DNA from: Candidatus Gullanella endobia
GTDB taxonomy: Bacteria > Pseudomonadota > Gammaproteobacteria > Enterobacterales > Enterobacteriaceae
Reading direction: 5' to 3'
NCBI RefSeq assembly: GCF_900048035.1
Contig: NZ_LN999832.1
Coordinates: 124,001-188,000, forward strand
Length of the DNA stretch: 64,000 bases
Part shown: positions 12,677-25,904 of the stretch, in pieces
Position numbering within the stretch: position 1 is the stretch's first letter
Layout: every line of letters begins with the position of its first letter
Position numbers and translations under genes: made by a program
Notes under the pieces: generated by a model
The model's input: the letters and a program-made list of their open reading frames with translations, nothing else
Told to the model about the DNA's origin: nothing
Database searches by the model: none

Positions 12677-13651
12677 AACTAGTGTATATCAATAATTGAT
12701 ACTATAAATAATTTTATTAAAGAACATTTTTTAGAAGAATAAATAGGAGATATTAATAGTACAGCTATATCACTCAATTGACTAAAAATATTTTATTTTT
12801 ATAACATCACTAATTATCTGTATGTTAGTATCATTTAATACTAAACATTATTTTTTTGACCTATAAAGCAATAGATGAACACCTACTACGTAAAATTAAA
12901 TAATGATATTTTCCGATTAATAAAATGTGCTTATTCTTTCATTTCTATCATTAATAATAAAAAGTTTATTTTCTATGAGTAGCAATTGGAAATAATCTAT
13001 TTTTAAAAGCGATATACATTAATTTTTACGCTTACACCGTCTAGATTAATCTGTAAATGTATTTTGATTATATTTTTAATAAATTAAAACTCAGTCAAGA
13101 TACTAGCTTTTATATTTTTATATTAGTAAGTATTAAATAGTCTAGATTTTTATTATTAGTTAATAGATAACTTGACATAGCTTTTATTTTAATTATATTA
13201 ATAAGGATAATCTATCTAGAACTATAGCAACGCAGATTTATTTTTTCACTTCTATCCGGTCATACATAAGATCTGATTAATAAAAAGAACAGAAAATATG
13301 ACGGCTAAAAATATATATTTGATGTACTAGAGATATTCTAATTAATAGAATTTAAAACTAACCTTTTAATAGTATTATTAATACTAATCTAAGTAGTTCT
13401 TCTATTAAAATATATTAAGAAATAATAAATAATTATTATCCATTAATTTATCACTACTATATAGAAAGTTCTAAAGTTCTATTTTATTAACGAAGATTAA
13501 CTTCTAACTAAAAATAATTTAAACTGCTAATAAAAATAAGCTTATAATACGACATTAATAAATAAATATCCCTTTATAAAATTTTAAAAAGTTTTAATAA
13601 TATAAATTATTATATAAATTTAATAAAAAGTAAATAAATCAAAAGAGAATT

Positions 13652-13688
13652 AATTAATTATTCTATTTCGAAAATAGAATAATTAATT
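13652..13688. repeat. Perfect 17-bp inverted repeat, 3-nt loop
   Basis: Positions 13652-13668 pair exactly with 13672-13688 around the loop cga. It lies in decayed DNA. Confidence 0.88.
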
Positions 13689-15092
13689 TTTTATAAATAC
13701 TTACTTATTTTATGCATATAAAATAAAATAATGAATAACTTATATACTCTAAAAATAGAGATAGATAATACATCTATAAAATAATTATCTAATGATATAG
13801 CTTAGTTTTAAGTTTTTATTTTTATTTATTTTACACTATTTTATCAGAATAAAAATTAATCTTATTTTAAAGATAAAACTCTAATTTAATTAAAACTATT
13901 AAAGGTAAATACTGTAACTATAATAGTAGATATTATCATGAATAGCAATCAGTCTCTTCAGACTGGCATATATCGATTATCTTTTTACTGCTAACTAATA
14001 TTATTAAAATAGCTAATAAAGTAATTTTCTATCAATCTAAGGTATCTTGAATTAAAAATTAAATTTTAATTTGAGGATTATTATATAATTAGTATTAGTT
14101 AATTAACTACTGCAATAGTAATATTTAAACATAAGTTCAGTTAAAACTATGAGAACATCAATGATGTTATAATTTATAAATTTGAGTCTGTTCTTAGCTA
14201 CTGTTATAGTTTAATTTATATTAAAAATTGATTTTCTTAAATGAATAATAACAAAAGAAAAATTATTTTCTTATTAATTTCTATATTAATTAGTATACAA
14301 AAAGATAAAAATTATTAAAATTTTCTAAAAGTTAACAATAAGTAAAATATTCCCGATGCTAATTTTAAAGATATAACAGAAATGTATTATTGCATTACTT
14401 TTTAATTGATTTTTTATTTTTTATTTGCTTATTTTAAAGTTTTAAAGGAAAATTCTAAGTATTCTGTTTCGAATAAAAAACTTTTATTAGTTAGATAACA
14501 GACTTTCTCTAGAATATCTCTTAATTCTAATTAGCATAGTAAGAATTCTCTATTAGATATTCATAATATTACCATCTGTTCTTTCGTTCTGTAACTAAAA
14601 TTAGTGATATAGTCATTCTGCATAGCAGAAAAATAATCTACTATCAATCTAATGGTGCTATAGAAAAAATAATATAGAAAGATATTGAAAATAGTGACCT
14701 GCTAATCAGCATACATGTATACCTCAAATATTTTTATGATATTTTATCATGTGTTGATTAATTCAATTTTCTATTTAATTACTATGTCAATATTCTAGTT
14801 AATATTCTAATTTTAATAAACGACACTAAACTATAAAAACTGCTCTACGAACAGTCTAGTATTCTGGTTAGAATTATTATTAACTTTTATATATCTTAAC
14901 TAATCTCATCGAGACTACTTGATGACTATCTAATTCAATCTACATATAGAAAAACGCTTAATACGAAAAAAAAACAAAAGAAAGAACAAATAGCTCAGTA
15001 AAAAGCGAAAAATATTAATAAAATTAAAATTGAATTAATATCACTTAAAAATAAATATATTATCTTTTATGATATGCCTTCACGTATACCTA

Positions 15093-15120
15093 TTGACTTT
15101 TTATAGATTATACATAATAT
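15093..15120 (+). promoter_or_regulatory. Probable sigma-70 promoter of tRNA-Thr
   Basis: TTGACT (15093-15098), 16 bases, then TAATAT (15115-15120). The predicted start near 15127 gives a leader of about 28 bases before the tRNA. Confidence 0.5.
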
Positions 15121-15154
15121 GTGTACTGTTAATATTTGAGTTTTGATTATCTGT

Positions 15155-15230
15155 GCCGGTATAGCTCAGCTGGTAGAGCAGCGCATTCGTAATGCGAAGG
15201 TCATGGGTTCGATTCCTATTATCGGCAACA
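15155..15230 (+). tRNA. thrW: tRNA-Thr (anticodon CGT), altered CCA end
   Basis: Reads ACG codons. It is almost the same as E. coli thrW: D-arm gctcagctggtagagc, anticodon loop ttCGTaa, T-loop gttcgatt, and acceptor gccggta paired with tatcggc, including one G-T pair. The encoded 3' end is A-ACA where E. coli has A-CCA, so the first C of CCA has become A. The working end would then have to be rebuilt by tRNA nucleotidyltransferase. It marks the E. coli proA-thrW region; proBA is gone. Confidence 0.95.
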
Positions 15231-18200
15231 TTAAAGCAATGCAATATTGAAAATAAAATATTTTGCGATATTTTATTTTTTCTCATCTAATCAGCATTAC
15301 TATTATAAACTATAAAACCGTTCGAATATGTACTTTTAACATTATTAACTAGTGCTATAGTTAATGGTAGACTCCCTAATCCTAATAGCTTTCAAATAAA
15401 ACGATGCTAAATAGCAATACATATAATATACAATTTTCTATCATCGATAGAAAAATTTTTTATTAATTAATAATACATACGAATACAGACTTATTTAAGA
15501 ATCTGAATTAATTTTTATTTTTTGTTCGTATCTTTGAGTTTTTTATCTAAAACATAAATTTGATATTCTCCTTAACACTGCCGTTATTTGATATTTTACA
15601 TTGACTAAAAGAATTTATATCAGTTTTTGCTTTTTAATAATTTGCTTTAAGCGAAAAATATCTATACATATATAGTAATATACTGAATACAATAGCAGAT
15701 TTTTTCTACTATCAGTAAATGTACTGGCAATAAACAATAATGACTCAACAAGAAATTAATGAGAAATTCATGAATTATACTAGTAACAATAAAAATTAAT
15801 TCATATTAGCAATAAAATAATAATTGATCAATTCTACTTATTGAAAAATTAATATTTATTTTAATCTATTTAAATATCTTATAAAGATATAAATAATATA
15901 TTTGATCTTCTAAAATAAAAATAGAAACTTCAATCTACTGTTGAAAATAAATAATAACAAACTAAATATTACTAATAATATTTAGTTAATAATATTATTT
16001 TTTAATGCTAAAAATATAAATATATTACTATATTGTAGACTATGATATTCCCTTATTTAATCATTTTTATAATTTTAAATAAAAACAAATCAGTCATAAA
16101 GCAATTTTATTGTTCTTGAACTGCTTGATAAAAAATATCTATTATTTAGTATAAATTAATAATAATTAGTTCTACAAAATCAATAATATTACATATAGTT
16201 CTTAGAATATATCCTAAATATAAATAAAAAATGAAAGATATATTAATAAATAAATTCTTAGAATATTGTTTAGTAAAATATAAATATATATTAAATAAGC
16301 TGGAATTTTATTTTTTTAGCGAAATAAAAAGCATATTCTAATAGAATATATTATATTAACTAATAATAACAGAACAAATAGAATTTAAAGATTAGTAAAA
16401 TTAGTAAAGAATTTATATTATATTTCATATAATTAAAAATTTTTCTAAATATAATAGAATAATATAAAAGAACAGAAGATATCACTAGCAATTAACTAAT
16501 ATATGCTTAATCTTAAACTAACTAAAATACTTTATTTTTATCATAATAAGATCATATATTTTATTAATTAGTATATCTAAATTATCAGTAATCTTAACTG
16601 TATTTTTAAAGAAAAAATAAAATAAAATATTAGTAAACATATTATTCAATATAATAAATATTAATTACTCCTATGAGGTTTACATTAATATGGATTTTTC
16701 TATGTAATATTTATCATATAGCCATACGTAACTGCTATAAATTAGTAACTGAAACTTAATGACGAGTAATCTTGTGTATGTCATTAAAACATAGAAGATT
16801 TATAATGAATGTTATAAACAAGATAATTTATTAAAAATTGTTTCTAAATGGATACTTTAAATACTTATAATAAAGTCCCATATTTTGTTTTATGTTTAGA
16901 TATTAAATTAAGCATATTATAAAATATGCGTTTTTAAAGTTACATAAGCAACATTTCTATAAATGTGCTAAAAATAAAATAAGATATACTTAAATTTAGT
17001 AATATTTAACTATAAATTAAAATAAAATAAAATTTATAGTTAAATATTACTAGTTGTAACTTTTTATGAAAACGTTTTCATATATTTTCTTACGAGGTAT
17101 AAAAGCAATTTTATTACTATTATTAAAATAGTAATAAAATATTTATCGTTAGATAATGCTATTAATAGCTTATTTAATAAAGCATAAAATGCTAAACCCT
17201 TTATTACTTTATGCTATATTAAAATATGACATATCTTATATCGTATATATTATTGCTTTATTTATTATTCTTAAAATGATAATCTAACAAAATTCAATTA
17301 CATTATTATATAATAATTACTACAGTTAGATAAAAGTAATTTTTTTAATTTTCTTAATTAATAGATCGATTATACGCTTAAAAATTAATTATTATATTAT
17401 TTAATACCTATTATGTTATTTAATATAAAACAACATAATAGATATTCCTAAATCTGAGAAGCAAAAAGTAGTTTTTTAAAAAAAAACGAGAATAACATTC
17501 TAAATTAGATGAGAAAAGATAATATATATTTATACGGATATTACCTATTGCGATAAAATAACTTTTATCTAAAAAATAATAATTTTTATTAATTAATCTT
17601 ATTTTTATTATTTAATAATAACAAAAGATAGAATATTATATTATAATATATCATATTATTACTTAATATTATTTTATTACTGTCATTAATTATCAATAAT
17701 TTTTCTATTAATTAAGACAATTGAGTTTTTATTAAATATACTTAGTACGGTTAGTACATTACTTTAGATAGTTTTAATATACTTTAATACTTGATAAAAT
17801 AGTTTAAAAAAATAATCAAAAGTGATCAAATATTAATTATTATATAAATTTATATATTTTATCCATTATTTTAATTCGATAAGATTATTGAAGTAATTTC
17901 AAGCCTAATAATAATTTTAGCTATTATAAAATATAATATAATGCATACACATGCTACTATTACATTATAAACTACTTTATTTTTTACGAAAAGTTCTTTA
18001 CTCTTTAGTACACGATATAGTATCAAAATAGCATTATTAACAAGATAAATGAAAGATAATGAAAGATAAAGTGAATAAATCTTATTTAAATATGTAATAC
18101 CTTGTATCGACTACTAAAATATATACCTATTGTTCTTTATTTACAAAAATATTTTCATTGAGTTTATAAATTTGTTATTTATATTAAATAACGCAATAAA

Positions 18201-20194
18201 GCTTAGATATTTAGCTCTGTCTTGATCTCACTAACTTAGCTATTGCAATAAATAAGCTCAATAACGATCAAGAAAAAACATTTATTCTATACCTTTATTT
18301 GTCTATACAAACATTAAACTGTTTATTTTTTCAGATAAGTGAATATATTTTTCCTAGTGTAATATACATCATATTGATAGTTTATTTCAGTCAGTTTTTC
18401 ATTAATTAATTTTTTAAAAAATACATAATTTACAACTGATACCATATCTATTTCTATACTATCTTTAATTATATAAATTAGTTATGTTTTATCACTATAA
18501 GCGGCCTAATACTCAGAATTAGATTGTTATGAGTACTGGTAAAATTTACTTAATTCGGATTATTTATAAAATCAATCAACATATGACATCGATTAACAGT
18601 AGCATAGGATATTATTACTAACAATTTATGATCAACATGTGTAATCGTTTTTAATATAATCGCTAATGGAAAATGTTTCTCTAGAAAGTTAAAAAATAGA
18701 AAAATCTAATTTAATTTTTATTAAATTAATGATCGTAAAATCATCAAGGGATTAGAGAAGATCGTGTTGTATAATCACTATTTAATGTGTTTTATATTTA
18801 TATTTTCTAAATAAAGAACATTATTATATTCTTTATTATAATTGCACTATAACTTAATCAGATTCGTTGGAAACACTATTTAGTTATTCATCTGAGAGTA
18901 TACATTTCATTAATTTATAATATTTATCTTATACTGTAGACAACGATATAAGAACGAATCCTATATAGAATCTTAATCTTTCTATAAAATATAACAGGTA
19001 GAAGATAATAGATAGATTTAGGTAGGTAGATTTAGGGTAAATTAAGTATTTCTTAATGCTTATTCAAGAGTTAACTGCGCTATTATACTATGAATTATGG
19101 TGATATATGACAGAAAATTTGTCAAATAATGATTATAGTATTATAAATATCATAATCATTATTCAAAATATTAGTTATCTTTTTTTTCTTTTAATTTTTA
19201 ACTAAAATAAACTAAGATAAAAGACGATATTATTTTAATAATCATTAATGTAACATTTATATAATTACTATTTAAACCCGTTACAAAATATTCAAAAAAA
19301 TAAAATTTTATTTATTGAAAATAAATCTATAACCTATAAATAATCTGATTTCAAATCAGATTCAATTAAAAAATATTTTTAATATGATCATCTAAGATAA
19401 TTTTAGATCATTTATCATTTCAATAAAGTTATTTTATTATAGTATGACCTATTTTAATTTATTATCATCCATATTATTTCTTAAAAACTAATAATAACTA
19501 AATATTATGCTATTAAAACAAAATATTTAGTTATTAAAGCAATAGGTAATAATCATTTCTCCCTACCTAAAAAATGTAATATTACATATTATATCAGGTA
19601 CGATCTTTTATTTTAAAATAGAGTAAAGTAGAAAAATAAAAAAGAGCAATAGTAAACTATTTTGGTATCTTCTTATAAAAATCTTTCTTCACTATAGTAT
19701 ATAAGATACCTATAGCTTTATTATCTACTTCACTCCATCAACTAAGGAATGGAAATGAAACTAAAAATCTAATGATATTTTTTGAGATCAGCGTCTATAT
19801 AGATATATAATAAGATAATTTAATAATATTTATATCTTATATTAAGGAATATTAATATAATAAAAATTAATTATAGTATAACTTATAATTAAAAATATAT
19901 TTGTAATTACATTTGTTTAAATAAAAAAGTTAATTTCTTAATTATATAAGAACATATTATAGATTTAGATTTTTATCTAAAAATTATTTTTTAATAAAAT
20001 ATGCTTCGTGATTAATATCAATAATTTTTAATTATTATTCCATTAAATGGATATTTAATATAATTAATTAATACAATACAGATAAGCAAAAATCATTCTT
20101 TTTAAGAGAAGTAATAAAGTTTGCTATCATTTGATCTTTTCATAGTAAAAGATATAGTTCTATAGTATATTACTTTTTAGGCTAAAAACTTTTC
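15231..20194. other. 5 kb decayed non-coding DNA
   Basis: This corresponds to about 160 kb of the E. coli map (thrW to queA), almost all deleted. No gene was recognised on either strand; frames are short and AT-driven. The one striking element is the 22-bp perfect inverted repeat at 16997-17052. Confidence 0.6.
16997..17052. repeat. Perfect 22-bp inverted repeat, 12-nt loop
   Basis: Positions 16997-17018 pair without mismatch with 17031-17052. The loop is aaaataaaataa. There is no nearby gene. Confidence 0.9.
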
Positions 20195-21259
20195 ATGCAC
20201 GTTACTAATTTTTCATTTGAATTACCCGATACCTTAATTGCTTGCTATCCTCAAGAAAAACGTAGCGCCTGTCGCTTGTTATCGCTAGATGGTCCAACGG
20301 GAGCCATATCACATAAAATTTTTACTGATTTGCTAGAAAAACTGGAACCAGGAGATTTGGTAGTGTTCAATAACACTCTGGTAATTCCAGCACGATTATT
20401 CGGTAAAAAAATTAGCGGGGGTAAAATTGAAGTCCTTATAGAAAAAATATTAGATGATAAACGGGTACTTGCGCACGTTCGCGCTTCTAAAGCACCGAAG
20501 CTTGATACTACAATTCTTTTAGGTGATAATAACAATATTATTACTACGGTAGTAGCTTATCACGATTCACTTTTTGAGTTGTTTTTTAACGATACTCGCG
20601 ATGTCATAACACTACTCAATGATGTTGGTCATATCCCCTTGCCAAAATATATTAATAGGCTTGATAATGCTATAGATCGTAATCTATACCAGACGGTCTA
20701 TGGTAATCGATATGGTGCAGTGGCAGCGCCTACTGCTGGTTTACACTTCGATAAACCATTGTTAGCAGCACTACATGATAAAGGTATTAAAATAGCATTT
20801 ATTACTCTTCATATAGGAGCTGGTACCTTTCAACCAGTTCGGGTAAACGAGATCGAACAACATCAAATGCATTCTGAATATACTGAAGTAACGCAAGAAG
20901 TAGTTGATGCAATACTAGCATGCAAAGCGCGTGGTAATCGGGTTGTTGCTGTTGGTACAACTTCCGTCCGTTCGCTTGAGAGCGCTGCCGTTACAGAAAA
21001 TAATAAAGTAATAGCGCCATTTTCCGGAAATACGCGTATTTTTATTTATCCTGGCTATCAATTTCGAATTATTGATATTCTGATAACTAATTTTCATCTC
21101 CCAAAATCTACACTAATTATGCTGGTATCTGCATTCGCTGGCTATCGACATACTTTAGCAGCTTATCGGGAAGCAGTAGATAAAGCATATCGTTTTTTCA
21201 GTTACGGAGATGCAATGTTTATTACTCGTAATCCCGCTGCTTCAAAAGAGAAAATATGA
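20195..21259 (+). CDS. queA: S-adenosylmethionine:tRNA ribosyltransferase-isomerase
   Basis: Adds the ribosyl part of S-adenosylmethionine to preQ1 in tRNA, giving epoxyqueuosine. The 354 residues (356 in E. coli) include the family's [15 protein letters not shown] near residue 60, [10 protein letters not shown] near 180, [11 protein letters not shown] and TSVRSLES. The start [16 protein letters not shown] fits the family N-terminus. No Shine-Dalgarno sequence is evident before it. It is first in the queA-tgt-yajC string, in the same order and strand as E. coli. Confidence 0.96.
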   Translation: MHVTNFSFELPDTLIACYPQEKRSACRLLSLDGPTGAISHKIFTDLLEKLEPGDLVVFNNTLVIPARLFGKKISGGKIEVLIEKILDDKRVLAHVRASKAPKLDTTILLGDNNNIITTVVAYHDSLFELFFNDTRDVITLLNDVGHIPLPKYINRLDNAIDRNLYQTVYGNRYGAVAAPTAGLHFDKPLLAALHDKGIKIAFITLHIGAGTFQPVRVNEIEQHQMHSEYTEVTQEVVDAILACKARGNRVVAVGTTSVRSLESAAVTENNKVIAPFSGNTRIFIYPGYQFRIIDILITNFHLPKSTLIMLVSAFAGYRHTLAAYREAVDKAYRFFSYGDAMFITRNPAASKEKI

Positions 21260-21381
21260 GTTTTTATCTTCTAAATCTGAACTTCACATTTATATCTCTA
21301 TTGAACCTAATTATTTATACATTATTAATAATAAAGAGCATTTATTGAAAACGCTTATAATAAATATACTGCTATAATTAG

Positions 21382-22602
<1,221 letters not shown>

Positions 22603-22614
22603 TGAGGAATTTAA

Positions 22615-22947
22615 ATGAATTTTTTCGTTTTTGACGCTATTGCTAATAGCAATACTCCATTACAATCTACTTCTTATTCTTTAGTAGTAATGCTGTTTTT
22701 TTTTAGTTTGATCTTTTATTTTATGATCCTGCGTCCACAGAAAAAACGCGATAAAGCACATAAAGAGCTGATAAGCTCCATTTCTAAAGAAGATGAAGTT
22801 ATGACGACAGGTGGATTAATTGGTCGCGTAGTCAAAGTCATGGACACCGGTTATATTTCCATCGCATTAAATGATACTAATGTAGTAGTCATTAAGCGTG
22901 ACTTTATAACCACTATCTTACCAAAAGGTACAATGAAAAAACTGTAA
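22615..22947 (+). CDS. yajC: Sec translocon accessory protein YajC
   Basis: A small inner-membrane protein that in E. coli joins SecD and SecF in the holo-translocon. The 110 residues have one membrane helix (about 20-40, SLVVMLFFFSLIFYFMILRP) followed by a basic cytoplasmic part (QKKRDKAHKEL) and a conserved GGLIGRVVKV segment. Ribosome-binding site gagga; 12 bases after tgt. It now has no SecDF partner beside it: secD follows only as a relic. The helix codons contain a run of nine T. Confidence 0.95.
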   Translation: MNFFVFDAIANSNTPLQSTSYSLVVMLFFFSLIFYFMILRPQKKRDKAHKELISSISKEDEVMTTGGLIGRVVKVMDTGYISIALNDTNVVVIKRDFITTILPKGTMKKL

Positions 22948-22953
22948 TAGTTA

Positions 22954-22975
22954 ATTCTTTTTTTTTGAAAAGAAT
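22954..22975 (+). terminator. Weak hairpin after yajC
   Basis: attctttt (22954-22961) pairs with aaaagaat (22968-22975). It is all AT but one G-C pair, so it is a doubtful terminator. Confidence 0.25.
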
Positions 22976-22980
22976 CTATC

Positions 22981-23155
22981 ATGTTAAATAATTAATTTTT
23001 ATGGAGGTATATTATATTACTACTAATTACTAGTAGTCTTTAATTTGTTTTATTCGTTACTAGATATCTTTTCTGAAAACTTAGCCATATAGATCACTGA
23101 TACACAGTGTAGCGAGATTAGCAAATTAATATTGATCCGAATCTATAATATGTTA
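22981..23155 (+). pseudogene. secD: secD relic (N-terminal part)
   Basis: An ATG 33 bases after yajC begins MLNN-stop-FLWRYIILLL, matching E. coli SecD MLNRYPLWKYVMLIVV. After a small frameshift the frame from 23057 reads LLDIFSENLAI-stop-ITD against LPNLYGEDPAVQITG; the stop is where Gln was (CAG to TAG). A further S-E...L-I match follows. The rest of secD and all of secF are unrecognisable. SecDF normally uses the proton gradient to help pull proteins through SecYEG. The position directly after yajC is that of E. coli, which makes the call strong. Confidence 0.8.
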
Positions 23156-24204
23156 TAACAAAATATATGCTTAATAAACGATATTAAAATAATCAATTCT
23201 TTATTTTTAAAAGAGCTTGGTTTTTCCGGAATATGTTATTTATAATTAGTATTATATAATTTTTTGAAGTAGTGGAACTAATGATCTTTTTGTAATTTAA
23301 AACAGTGATATACGCGGATCCTTAAAAATTATTAAATCTTAGCTAAACACTACTGGTGATCAAGAAATCTTAAATAAGATGATCTATTTGTCATGGTTTT
23401 TATGATATTCGAAATTTTAGAAAAATTATACAACTATATGATCAGACGAAATTATTTAGAAATATCTTATAAATTATACTAAAGTTTATTATAAAACTTT
23501 TTAATCTGATGTGGCTAAGTGATTTTAAAATAACACTTAACTCCAACATTAATTCAATCATTATTTACAATAAATATGTTGTATATATGTATTTTTATCT
23601 GTATACAGATTTGTTACATGATTTATAATTAAACTTTCAGTATTTCTTTATAATTTTACTTTTATGTGGTATTATTAAACTTAATAAGTTTTTATTAACA
23701 AAAATTTATTAAAGTATTTAGTACTATATTACCGAAAATAACGGTATTCTTTTCATTAATATCACAATAATAATTAATCGTTTTTGTTTTAAAAATTAGG
23801 TACTATCAATTGTTATTAGAGGTATATCTAATCTCTTTAACTTCAGAAGAGTTTTTAGTAGTTAGTGTAATCTATTATCAATAACGCCAACTATATAATT
23901 TAATGACTTTTCATTAAAAGTATGAAATAGCTCTGTTCTATTTGATATGCTTTGCTCTAAATAATTTAATGTTACCTTTATAACTAAGGTCATTTCTACT
24001 ACTGGCTAACAAAGGCAAAAACTTATTTGCATCTTAATTTTATATAGATAATGACACGATTGAGTTATTATTAAATTGATAAGTTATTGATTAAATTGTG
24101 AAGCTTTCCTCTGTGCTATTTTACAACCAGATAATTTCTGAGTTAAATTAATTCTATATTAAATATAGAAACTTTTTAGAATAGATACTGTTTATTTTTT
24201 CTAT
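23156..24204. other. 1 kb decayed DNA (site of secD end, secF, nrdR)
   Basis: No part of secF or nrdR could be recognised. There are only short AT-rich frames. Confidence 0.55.
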
Positions 24205-24294
24205 TGAAAAGATCGAAATGCATTAACGTTAAGTAATTTTTGATTAACAATCTTATGGTGATCATTAAATCTTTGTTTATATCTAAAAAGATAA
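24205..24294 (+). pseudogene. ribD: ribD relic (C-terminal end)
   Basis: The frame ending at TAA 24292-24294 reads NF-stop-LTILW-stop-SLNLCLYLKR, against the RibD C-terminus QFKFKEIRHVGPDVCLHLVG. The C-L-x-L pattern and its 8-residue distance from the isoleucine agree. It lies just before ribH, as ribD does in E. coli. RibD performs the deaminase and reductase steps of riboflavin synthesis. The match is short and was made by eye. Confidence 0.5.
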
Positions 24295-24388
24295 TGATCT
24301 TATTGAATTAACTTACATAGCAATAAATTATTATGTTATAATTTATTTTTATTAAAAAATTTATCTTCTGCTATTTTTAAGGATAACT

Positions 24389-24859
24389 ATGAATGTTATT
24401 GAAGGTATTGTTTTAACCTCTGATGCGCGCATTGCAATTGCAATTTCGCGCTTTAACCATTTTGTTAATAACAGCTTACTTGATGGCGCAATTGATATCC
24501 TGAAACGCATAGGTCAGGTCAAAGATAAAGATATTACTGTAGTTTGGGTTCCTGGGGCTTATGAATTACCATTAGCAGCAAAAGTATTAGCCGATAGCAA
24601 AAAGTATGATGCTATAATAGCGTTAGGAACAATTATCCGTGGTGATACTTCACATTTTGAATTCGTTGCTGATCAGTGTAGTTCTGGTTTGTCAACTGTT
24701 GCAACTCGTGCTTCTCTTCCGGTAGCATTTGGAGTACTAACCACTGAAAATATTGAACAAGCTATCGAGCGTGCTGGTATAAAAGTTGGAAATAAAGGCG
24801 CAGAAGCTGCGCTGACCGCACTAGAAATGATTAACATTCTGAAAGCAATTAAAGAATAA
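24389..24859 (+). CDS. ribH: 6,7-dimethyl-8-ribityllumazine synthase
   Basis: Condenses the ribitylamino-pyrimidine with the 4-carbon sugar phosphate, the step before riboflavin synthase. The 156 residues equal E. coli. Seen are the substrate-loop [13 protein letters not shown] (about 54-66), the phosphate-binding [15 protein letters not shown] with the catalytic histidine near 89, [11 protein letters not shown], and the conserved tail [19 protein letters not shown]. Good ribosome-binding site aagga. It is 15 bases before nusB. The gene supplying its pyrimidine substrate, ribD, is only a relic upstream, so that substrate must come from elsewhere. Confidence 0.97.
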   Translation: MNVIEGIVLTSDARIAIAISRFNHFVNNSLLDGAIDILKRIGQVKDKDITVVWVPGAYELPLAAKVLADSKKYDAIIALGTIIRGDTSHFEFVADQCSSGLSTVATRASLPVAFGVLTTENIEQAIERAGIKVGNKGAEAALTALEMINILKAIKE

Positions 24860-24874
24860 CTAAAAAGGAATATT

Positions 24875-25300
24875 GTGAAATCAGCTTCTCGTCATCGAGC
24901 TCGTGAATACGCTACTCAAGCGCTTTACTCGTGGCAATTGTCACATAATGATGTTGCTGATATCGAAGCTCAGTTTCTAGCGGAACAAGAAGATATATCA
25001 GATGTAGATATCGCTTATTTCCACGAGCTGTATACTAGTGTAATAAAGAATGTTCATGAACTAGATAAATTGATGTTGCCTTACCTTCTATCACGTCAAT
25101 TAGAAGAACTTGGCAGTGTTGAACGCGCTGTATTACGCATTGCGTTGTTTGAACTAAGCAAACGCCAAGATATACCTTATAAGGTTACTATTAATGAAGC
25201 TATCAAACTAGCTAAAACCTTTGGTGCAGAAGAGAGCTATAAATTCATTAATGCTGTACTGGATAAGGTAGCTTCTCAGATTCGCTTCAATAGAAAATAG
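24875..25300 (+). CDS. nusB: Transcription antitermination factor NusB
   Basis: Binds boxA RNA with NusE (S10) in rRNA antitermination complexes. The 141 residues (139 in E. coli) are all-helical. The arginine-rich N-terminus [19 protein letters not shown] binds RNA, and the end holds [27 protein letters not shown] and FINAVLDK. The start is GTG with aaaagga upstream; this choice gives the exact family N-terminus. It sits directly after ribH as in E. coli. It is retained although no rRNA operon remains at the nearby rrnH site. Confidence 0.96.
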   Translation: MKSASRHRAREYATQALYSWQLSHNDVADIEAQFLAEQEDISDVDIAYFHELYTSVIKNVHELDKLMLPYLLSRQLEELGSVERAVLRIALFELSKRQDIPYKVTINEAIKLAKTFGAEESYKFINAVLDKVASQIRFNRK

Positions 25301-25764
25301 TAGAATACAATTGAAGTAATTATTTAAATTATAACATACATATTATGTATTAATGTAGCCTTTAATCTTTAATAAGGCATATCCATCGGATATTTAATAT
25401 TCGTTTAAAGTAATAGCAGAATTAGAGATAATTTTACGCTATTGCTAGTAGCTAATGAAAATGGATTACTGTCAGTATAGAGCATAGTTACACTAATGGT
25501 AAACATGCACTTTAAAGCATAAAGTACTAGCATAAAATTAAGTGCTTTAGATTCTATCTAAAGGTAATAGCATAAAATCTGATTTTTGTGAAAACATTTT
25601 TCTTTTTAAGAACTAGATACTAGTTTTAGTTATAGTTTATTTTAATTAGTTAAATTATCACAATATATAGTTTATTAAGAATAATAATACTATCTAAAAT
25701 CTATTGTTAAACTAATATTGGTTATTTTAAATATCGTTAACTAGCTTTGTTATAACTTGATAGA
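25301..25764. other. Decayed DNA between nusB and the thiL relic
   Basis: The 5' two thirds of thiL would lie here; no match could be made. Otherwise empty. Confidence 0.5.
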
Positions 25765-25890
25765 GTATTTATATCGATAAATATAATCAATATTATTGGA
25801 ATATTAAAAACTAATATAGTTGGTTTGATTATAAATTTTCAGATTTATATAGCAGGTGATGTTATTCTCTGGCAAAATATACTTATTTAA
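25765..25890 (+). pseudogene. thiL: thiL relic (C-terminal end)
   Basis: An open frame without a start, ending at TAA 25888-25890, reads NIVGLII, then a gap, then GDVILWQN. E. coli ThiL ends [21 protein letters not shown]/N-I-x-G-L, G-D/E, V-x-L and W agree in order, and the piece ends 14 bases before pgpA, where thiL ends in E. coli (nusB-thiL-pgpA). ThiL is thiamine-phosphate kinase, the last step to thiamine diphosphate. Dxs in this window needs that cofactor. Confidence 0.55.
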
Positions 25891-25904
25891 GAGGATAATA
25901 TTGC

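Larger units (their letters stand above)
11520..15154. other. 3.6 kb decayed non-coding DNA
   Basis: E. coli has tRNA-Asp (aspV), gmhA (lpcA), dinB, pepD, gpt, phoE and proBA in the matching interval. None was recognisable. It holds a near-perfect 40-nt palindrome (12637-12676), a 17-bp inverted repeat (13652-13688) and a 13-bp one with a 13-nt loop (12195-12233). Confidence 0.6.

Noticed and set aside
15101-15286. 61-codon minus-strand frame across tRNA-Thr
   Set aside because: It is the antisense of the tRNA gene and has the typical spurious residues of such frames (RTHDLRITNALLYQLSYTG).
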